Source: Ketobacter sp. MCCC 1A13808
GTDB taxonomy: Bacteria; Pseudomonadota; Gammaproteobacteria; Pseudomonadales; Ketobacteraceae
Assembly (NCBI RefSeq): GCF_009746715.1
Contig: NZ_VRKW01000004.1
Coordinates: forward strand, 369,310 to 433,309
Reading direction: 5' to 3'
Length of the DNA stretch: 64,000 nucleotides
This document shows, one piece after another, positions 58,901 through 64,000 of the stretch (the stretch's first letter is position 1; each line of letters starts with the position of its first letter). The position numbers and the translations under genes were made by a program. The notes under the pieces are model-generated. The model was not told the DNA's origin. It saw only the letters and a list, made by a program, of their open reading frames with translations, and did not search any database.

Positions 58901-61900
58901 CTGCTCCCAATGTCACCGTCGCTGACAACGCGGACTCTGTCAAATCGATAGCGATGGCTTCAGCATTACCGTAACGCTGATCTAATTGAGTGCTTTGGTC
59001 GAAGAATGTATTTGAATTCATGCCTAGACCTGCGCCGTTTTGATACATGATATTCCCGGTACCATCAGCAGCAGATAGGTTGAGTCTGTTTCCATTAGTA
59101 AAGCTGGTGCCCGCTTGAAAACCATAGAGATTGACGCCACTCCAGGTCCCTAAATTACCTCCGCCAACTGTAGTGGCTTCAAGCGAGGAGGTTGATTCAT
59201 AGGAATACGTTCCGTCCCTGTTTACCGTTAAGGTTCCATATTCCGCGTCTATCGTGATCTGGTTATTAGCATCGAATGTTGAGTAGTTAACACCATTAAA
59301 TTCAACCGAGTGGACTGTGGTAGCGTCCTGACCAATATTGTCTGCGCCATTCCCGCCCTCTCCGCTTATTAGATTACCGTTGGTCGTATTCCCATAGCCC
59401 ACGCTGTCCGCATCATTCACTGCGTTTGGAGCTGTGTCACTTACATCAATGGTTACTGCCGTCCAGGCAGATTCAGAATTGCCATCACCAATGCGATATA
59501 CAAAACTATCCTGCTGTTGATCTGACAGCGAATGATCGACGGATGCCGGTGGCTGATACGAAAACGATCCATCTGCATTGAGAGTCACGGTTCCGCCGAG
59601 CTCTGTGGTTACCGTATTAGTGCCGTTTACAGTTTGCGCTCCGGACCCGCTCGCATTGGTAGCGAATGAGGTAACGACCATCCAATCCGATTCAGGATCT
59701 GAATCATTGGCCAGTACGCCGTTCGATGAGGCTACTGTTAGGTTAAGGCCTTCTGTAGTGGAATAACTGTCAGATCCTGTTTCCGGTGCTTCATTAACAC
59801 GGATTATATTTGATACGCCAGTATCATTCGCTGTTTTCCCACCTGCACTAACTTCAACCGTAATATCCAGTTCCGATAAGTTGAGTGAGTCATTGTTTAT
59901 TGCATCCACGCCATTCTGAGTTAGCTGAATTTCGTTGCCAACCAACACAAAATAGTTATTCGTGTCATTGAGCAATTGGTGGCTTAGCGTGTCATTTCCT
60001 GGATCGGAAGAAGCGAATGTCGCAATAACATCACCAACGCTTACCGCTTCCTCAGTAACTGTTAAATTGGTAATTGTTATAGTGGGCGGCAAATCAACAA
60101 TAGAAGTGTTCGCAGGCGAACCATCTACGATTAGATTTTCGAAATTGCCGCCAGCAGTTGATTCGATTGACGCGTCTTGTTCGTCGCCACCACCTGCAAC
60201 AACATCGACTGTACCGGAGGTTTGGCCTGCTGCAATGTTAATCACTTCGCCATTACTCAATGTAACGGTCATTGCCGTATCGGCCGGGTTATCTAAAGAG
60301 GCTGTGTAGGTAATTGTGCCACCTTCACTGACTGTATCGGTTGCAGTAAGTGTTAGATTGGTTTCATCCGCATCATCATTAATCGTGGTCGTTGCAGCAT
60401 CGCTGTCTGCTACCAGATTCTCAAAATTACCACCGCTGGCAGAATCAATGGCCGCACTGGCTGTATCGCCGCCGCCATAAACATCGTCACTCGCGATAAC
60501 ATCAACGGTACCGGAAGTGGCTCCTGCAGCGATACTGATTACTTGCCCATTATTCAACGTAACCGTCATCGCGGTACCAGCCGGGTTATCCAGGTTGGCG
60601 GTATACGTAATCGTGCCACCTTCACTGACTGTATCCGAGGCAGTCAAAGTCAGATTAGTCACATCACCGTCGTCTGTGATGGACGTTGTTGCCGCATTGG
60701 TATCGGCTACCAGGTTTTCAAAACCGCCACCATCGGTTGAGGTGATGGCAGCTGCAGAAGAATCACCACCGGCATAAACATCATCGCTGGCTGTTGCATC
60801 TATGGTTCCGCTCACAGCACCGGCTGCAATTGAGATTACAAGACCGTTGCTTAGCGTGACCGTCATCGCGCTGGCCGCTGGGTTGTCTAGCGTAGCCGTG
60901 TAGGTGATGGTGCCACCTTCAGCCACCGTATCGGTCGCTGACAGGATAACGTTGGTTGTGTCTGCATCATCGTTTATTGTGGTCGTTGCAGGGGTTGCAT
61001 CGACAATCAAGTTCTCGAAGTTGCCACCGTTAGTAGAGATAATCGTTGCTGATGCAGTGTCACCACCCGCGTAGGCATCATCGCTTGCAATTACATCGAC
61101 TGTTCCGGACGTATCGCCCGCTGCGATGTTAATCACTTCACCATTACTCAGAGTAACCGTCATCGCCGTGTCGGCTGGGTTATCCAGCGTAGCCGTGTAG
61201 GTAATCGTGCCACCTTCGTTAACCGTGTCAGTCGCAGACAATGTCAGGTTCGATTCATCCGCATCGTCGCTGATCGTGGTGGTTGCTGGAGTTGTATCGA
61301 CAACCAGGTTCTCGAAGTTTCCACCGCTGGTAGAAACTATTGTGGCAGAAGCCGTATCGCCACCAGCATAGACATCGTCACTCGCGACAACATCGACCGT
61401 GCCGGATGTTGCTCCAGCAGCGATGCTAATTACTTGACCATTACTCAAAGTAACGGTCATTGCCGTGTCGGCTGGGTTATCCAGCGTAGCCGTGTACGTG
61501 ATGGTGCCGCCTTCAGTTACTGTGTCAGTCGCTGCCAGTGTCAGATTGGTTTCATCTGCATCATCATTGATCGTGGTCGTTGCAGCATCACTGTCTGCTA
61601 CCAGATTCTCAAAATTACCACCGCTGACAGAATCAATGGCCGCACTGGCTGTATCGCCGCCGCCATAAACATCATCGCTTGCGATAACATCAACGGTACC
61701 GGAAGTGGCTCCTGCAGCTATACTGATTACTTGTCCATTACTCAAAGTAACGGTCATCGCGGTACCAGCAGGATTATCCAGCGTAGCTGTGTAGGTAATT
61801 GTGCCACCTTCGCTAACCGTGTCAGTCGCTGACAATGTCAGACTGGTTTCATCCGCATCATCATTGATGGTCGTGGTTGCAGCATCGCTATCTGCTACCA

Positions 61901-64000
61901 GATTCTCAAAATTTCCACCGCTGACAGAATCAATGGCTGCACTGGCTGTATCGCCGCCACCATAGACATCATCGCTTGCGATAACATCAACGGTACCGGA
62001 AGTGGCTCCTGCAGCGATACTGATTACTTGTCCATTATTCAACGTGACCGTCATCGCGGTGCCAGCCGGGTTATCCAGGGTGGCGGTGTACGTGATCGTG
62101 CCACCTTCGCTGACTGTATCTGAGGCAGTCAGAGTCAGATTAGTCACATCACCGTCGTCTGTGATGGACGTAGTTGCCGCACTGGTATCGGCAACCAGAT
62201 TTTCAAAACCACCACCTTCGGTTGCGGTGATGGCGGCGGAAGCAGAATCACCACCCGCATAAACATCATCGCTGGCTGTTGCATCTATAGTTCCGCTCAC
62301 GGTACCGGCTGCAATTGAGATTACAAGACCGTTGCTTAGCGTGACCGTCATCGCGCTGGCCGCTGGGTTGTCTAGCGTGGCCGTGTACGTGATAGTGCCA
62401 CCTTCGCTGACCGTATCAGTCGCTGACAGGGTAACGTTGGTCGCGTCTGCATCGTCGTTAATCGTGGTCGTTGCCGGGGTATCATCGACAATCAAGTTCT
62501 CGAAGTTCCCACCGCTGGTTGACGTGATCGCTGCCGAAGCGGTATCGCCGCCCGCATAAGCATCATCGCTTGCAATAACATCGACTGTTCCGGACGTATC
62601 GCCCGCTGCGATGTTAATCACTTCACCATTACTCAAGGTAACGGTCATTGCCGTATCGGCTGGGTTATCCAGCGTGGCCGTGTACGTGATGGTTCCGCCT
62701 TCAGCCACCGTGTCGGTTGCAGACAGGGTAACGTTGGTTGTGTCTACATCATCATTGATCGTGGTCGTTGCTGGAGTTGCATCGACAACCAAGTTCTCGA
62801 AGTTCCCACCGCTGGTTGACGTAATCGATGCCGAAGCGGCATCGCCGCCCGCGTACACATCGTCGCTTGCGACAACATCGACGGTGCCGGTAGTCTCGCC
62901 GGCTGCAATATTAATGACTTCGCCGTTGCTCAGAGTTACCGTCATCGCCGTGTCGGCTGGGTTATCCAGCGTAGCCGTGTAGGTAATCGTGCCACCTTCG
63001 CTGACCGTATCAGTCGCTGACAGGGTAACGTTGGTTGTGTCTGCATCGTCGTTTATTGTGGTCGTTGCCGGGGTCTCATCGACAACCAGATTTTCGAAGT
63101 TCCCGCCACTGGTTGACGTGATCGCTGCCGAAGCGGTATCGCCGCCTGCATAAACATCGTCGCTTGCAATTACATCGACTGTTCCGGACGTATCGCCCGC
63201 TGCGATGTTAATCACTTCACCATTACTCAAGGTAACGGTCATTGCCGTATCGGCTGGGTTATCCAGCGTGGCCGTGTACGTGATGGTTCCGCCTTCAGCC
63301 ACCGTGTCGGTTGCAGACAGGGTAACGTTGGTTGTGTCTACATCATCATTGATCGTGGTGGTTGCTGGAGTTGCATCGACAACCAAGTTCTCGAAGTTCC
63401 CACCGCTGGTTGACGTAATCGATGCCGAAGCGGTATCGCCGCCCGCATAAGCATCATCGCTTGCAATTACATCGACTGTTCCGGACGTATCGCCCGCTGC
63501 GATGCTGATCACTTCGCCATTACTTAAGGTAACGGTCATTGCCGTATCGGCCGGGTTATCCAACGTAGCCGTATAGGTGATCGTGCCGCCTTCAGTTACT
63601 GTGTCAGTCGCTGACAATGTCAGGTTCGATTCATCCGCATCGTCGCTGATCGTGGTGGATGCCGGAGCATTATCGACGACCAGGTTCTCGAAGTTCCCAC
63701 CGCTGGTTGAAGCTATCGTGGCGGAAGCCGTATCACCGCCACTATAAACATCGTCACTCGCGACAACATCGACGGTGCCGGTAGTCTCGCCGACTGCAAT
63801 ATTGATGACTTCGCCGTTGCTCAGAGTAACCGTCATCGCCGTGTCGGCCGGGTTATCTAAAGAGGCTGTGTAGGTAATAGTGCCACCTTCACTGACTGTA
63901 TCGGTTGCAGTAAGCGTTAGATTGGTTTCATCCGCATCATCATTAATCGTGGTCGTTGCAGCATCGCTGTCTGCTACCAGATTCTCAAAATTACCACCGC
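55971..64000 (-). CDS. lapA: LapA-like giant RTX adhesin, partial (N-terminus outside window)
   Basis: The last 2,675 codons of a type I-secreted surface adhesin; the frame remains open at the right edge. From the edge inward: at least thirteen LapA-type repeats of 99 residues (core TLSNGEVINIAAGDTSGTV, ending GGNFENLVVD), then Ig/cadherin-like regions with N-rich motifs (NGVLANDSDPESDW, DGTYSYES), a von Willebrand A domain with MIDAS motif DRSGSMG, a pre-peptidase C-terminal-like domain, RTX nonapeptides (GGAGDDTLDGGDDDD) and a C-terminal secretion signal region. It should be held at the outer membrane by its N-terminal retention module, which lies outside the window, and released by LapG; lapG and lapD are beside it. 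The LapBCE secretion system is not seen here. Confidence 0.93.
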   Translation of the reverse strand, partial: GGNFENLVADSDAATTTINDDADETNLTLTATDTVSEGGTITYTASLDNPADTAMTVTLSNGEVINIAVGETTGTVDVVASDDVYSGGDTASATIASTSGGNFENLVVDNAPASTTISDDADESNLTLSATDTVTEGGTITYTATLDNPADTAMTVTLSNGEVISIAAGDTSGTVDVIASDDAYAGGDTASASITSTSGGNFENLVVDATPATTTINDDVDTTNVTLSATDTVAEGGTITYTATLDNPADTAMTVTLSNGEVINIAAGDTSGTVDVIASDDVYAGGDTASAAITSTSGGNFENLVVDETPATTTINDDADTTNVTLSATDTVSEGGTITYTATLDNPADTAMTVTLSNGEVINIAAGETTGTVDVVASDDVYAGGDAASASITSTSGGNFENLVVDATPATTTINDDVDTTNVTLSATDTVAEGGTITYTATLDNPADTAMTVTLSNGEVINIAAGDTSGTVDVIASDDAYAGGDTASAAITSTSGGNFENLIVDDTPATTTINDDADATNVTLSATDTVSEGGTITYTATLDNPAASAMTVTLSNGLVISIAAGTVSGTIDATASDDVYAGGDSASAAITATEGGGFENLVADTSAATTSITDDGDVTNLTLTASDTVSEGGTITYTATLDNPAGTAMTVTLNNGQVISIAAGATSGTVDVIASDDVYGGGDTASAAIDSVSGGNFENLVADSDAATTTINDDADETSLTLSATDTVSEGGTITYTATLDNPAGTAMTVTLSNGQVISIAAGATSGTVDVIASDDVYGGGDTASAAIDSVSGGNFENLVADSDAATTTINDDADETNLTLAATDTVTEGGTITYTATLDNPADTAMTVTLSNGQVISIAAGATSGTVDVVASDDVYAGGDTASATIVSTSGGNFENLVVDTTPATTTISDDADESNLTLSATDTVNEGGTITYTATLDNPADTAMTVTLSNGEVINIAAGDTSGTVDVIASDDAYAGGDTASATIISTNGGNFENLIVDATPATTTINDDADTTNVILSATDTVAEGGTITYTATLDNPAASAMTVTLSNGLVISIAAGAVSGTIDATASDDVYAGGDSSAAAITSTDGGGFENLVADTNAATTSITDDGDVTNLTLTASDTVSEGGTITYTANLDNPAGTAMTVTLNNGQVISIAAGATSGTVDVIASDDVYGGGDTASAAIDSASGGNFENLVADSDAATTTINDDADETNLTLTATDTVSEGGTITYTASLDNPADTAMTVTLSNGEVINIAAGQTSGTVDVVAGGGDEQDASIESTAGGNFENLIVDGSPANTSIVDLPPTITITNLTVTEEAVSVGDVIATFASSDPGNDTLSHQLLNDTNNYFVLVGNEIQLTQNGVDAINNDSLNLSELDITVEVSAGGKTANDTGVSNIIRVNEAPETGSDSYSTTEGLNLTVASSNGVLANDSDPESDWMVVTSFATNASGSGAQTVNGTNTVTTELGGTVTLNADGSFSYQPPASVDHSLSDQQQDSFVYRIGDGNSESAWTAVTIDVSDTAPNAVNDADSVGYGNTTNGNLISGEGGNGADNIGQDATTVHSVEFNGVNYSTFDANNQITIDAEYGTLTVNRDGTYSYESTSSLEATTVGGGNLGTWSGVNLYGFQAGTSFTNGNRLNLSAADGTGNIMYQNGAGLGMNSNTFFDQSTQLDQRYGNAEAIAIDLTESALSATVTLGAVSADDGGVWYAYDSNFNLVDSGIFAGGTTQVQVNTESAFQYLVMSASDNNDDYNITSLEYVTDPEFSESFNYTIIDADGDTSSAELVVDHSALSVAVADTNTAYESSLQSGTEYGVRSATSEGNLLDNDEAVSAETSITEIVFDGVTYTPDSAGRIFVDSPQGSLIVYTRDDAANNVKAGDYEYTIDSNNLSGDDSSEVFGYTLSNGTASSSSELTINIVDDAPISNDTEKTLSSDGAAQTYNLVIVLDRSGSMGWDVNGRNSNANGFDPDSVRMDIARDALEQLFESYDVIGNVNIQIVDFSDNVTSSQWYTDDLNGANEYLSGVTPNGGTHYSTALDEVMNDFAPPAGDKTLVYFISDGEPTNNYGVSGAQQTTWETFLDDNNVDMSFGIGIGRVSVDSLEPIAYPNVDYNGDGVEDYAIQVSDANGLATTLLSTLDTGIISGSISILAGEGAAGLYVGADGGYIQSVVIDGQTYTYNPGVSDSVVVNTALGGKLTVNYVSGEYFYQVGYDETTVGEQEVFTITAIDGDGDSITADLTINLEYTPALDANRDTLLTNVEDGSVIVIPDKALLFNDTAGISAEVASVDNPIGGSVSRSGATEFIVESANAPLSESDFSAVATQISEQGGDSETIGLNNSIANAFDFTRSYFGADGSSLAGLDTSGYSAAYTGRLENNGLISGSDQDWLKISLAEGEFIWFDIDGASSTVQINVYDAAGVYLETIDDNGQPWGGYTAGDTGEYFVQITTADASSTDYQLYMSIDTSNANYEGPDLGFEYTLEDDGHSDSTKVDIHSVGDGNPIIGTEDDEILVGGSTDDALYGQSGSDALVGGAGDDTLDGGDDDDLLIGGTGEDTLTGGLGSDIFAWELNDGGILGVVSTDVVTDFESSDVLDLRDLLVDESESSLTEYLYVEEQGGNTIVHVSSTGGFSDGVYNAISEDQTIELSGVDLVSQFGGDQNAIIQDLINSGKLLTDL
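57600..58175 (-). other. vWFA domain segment of the adhesin
   Basis: The translated segment begins NLVIVLDRSGSMG, a complete MIDAS start (D-x-S-x-S), and includes the strand NVNIQIVDFSDNV, TPNGGTHYSTALDEV and the closing KTLVYFISDGEPTN. Such domains bind ligands through a divalent metal. It sits between the Ig-like region and the RTX part. Confidence 0.85.
60100..64000 (-). repeat. 297-bp tandem repeat array within lapA
   Basis: About thirteen units of 297 bp encode the 99-residue LapA-type repeats. The last unit is shortened (a GGGDEQDAS segment replaces the usual ASDDVY..GGDTAS). Some units are nearly identical at 594-bp and 1485-bp spacing, i.e. two and five units apart. The array continues beyond the right edge. 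It is protein-coding, not CRISPR. Confidence 0.92.

Noticed and set aside
59578..63450. Several long plus-strand frames opposite the adhesin
   Set aside because: They repeat with the 297-bp period and exist only because the antisense of the repeats happens to lack stops; no start sites or family features.
60100..64000. Tandem repeats suggestive of a CRISPR array
   Set aside because: Unit length is 297 bp, coding on one strand in a single frame, without short repeat/spacer alternation.

Overview
This window is chromosomal DNA from a gammaproteobacterium. The block mfd, csiV, methylthioinosine phosphorylase, nagZ, psrA, lexA, DUF6586 gene, topA follows the order I remember from Pseudomonas. 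A cbb3 oxidase operon under an Anr/FNR box, a PHA phasin and a Lap-type adhesion locus fit a metabolically flexible, probably aquatic relative in the Pseudomonadales/Oceanospirillales range (Ketobacter, Marinobacter or Hahella-like). The genus is inference. I saw no rRNA, tRNA, IS element, integrase or CRISPR array.

Layout. 1-9.8 kb: housekeeping and accessory genes (epmC, a MATE exporter, a large FG-GAP lipoprotein, tusA, rlmM, an SCP2 protein, glnK). 9.8-18.7 kb: an inverted-repeat-rich spacer with a class II Anr promoter, then ccoNOQP, ccoGHIS and a TauE/SafE-like gene, i.e. a cbb3 oxidase with its copper and assembly factors. 18.7-27.3 kb: a phospholipase D/cardiolipin synthase, a Kef-type antiporter, a phage-lysozyme-like protein, a sirtuin, a degenerate GGDEF membrane protein, CnoX, a Sel1 protein, a spacer with DnaA-box-like sites, and a phasin. 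27.4-45.4 kb: the conserved mfd-to-topA block, with psrA-ldt-nagZ-mscS-hpt-MTIP as a probable operon, a PsrA box before psrA, two tandem SOS boxes before lexA, and lineage-specific insertions (a porin-like protein, a DUF6763 gene, a chemoreceptor). 45.7-52.7 kb: accessory genes (AraC regulator divergent from a sterol desaturase, UspA, MOSC protein, response regulator, and an S24-type repressor behind a symmetric AT-rich operator). 52.9-64 kb: lapG, lapD, a small gene, and the C-terminal 2,675 codons of a giant LapA-like adhesin whose repeat array runs off the right edge.

How the parts work together. The most coherent system is LapG-LapD-LapA: a periplasmic protease, its c-di-GMP-controlled inner-membrane inhibitor and the surface adhesin it would release. 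The second is the oxygen-controlled cbb3 oxidase cluster. The third is lipid/envelope control (PsrA, phasin, NagZ, L,D-transpeptidase). No clearly new multi-gene system is visible. The least explained items are the chimeric FG-GAP lipoprotein, the lysozyme-like protein lacking its expected glutamate, the two inverted repeats between glnK and ccoN, the conserved small gene between lapD and lapA, and the higher-order structure of the adhesin repeats.
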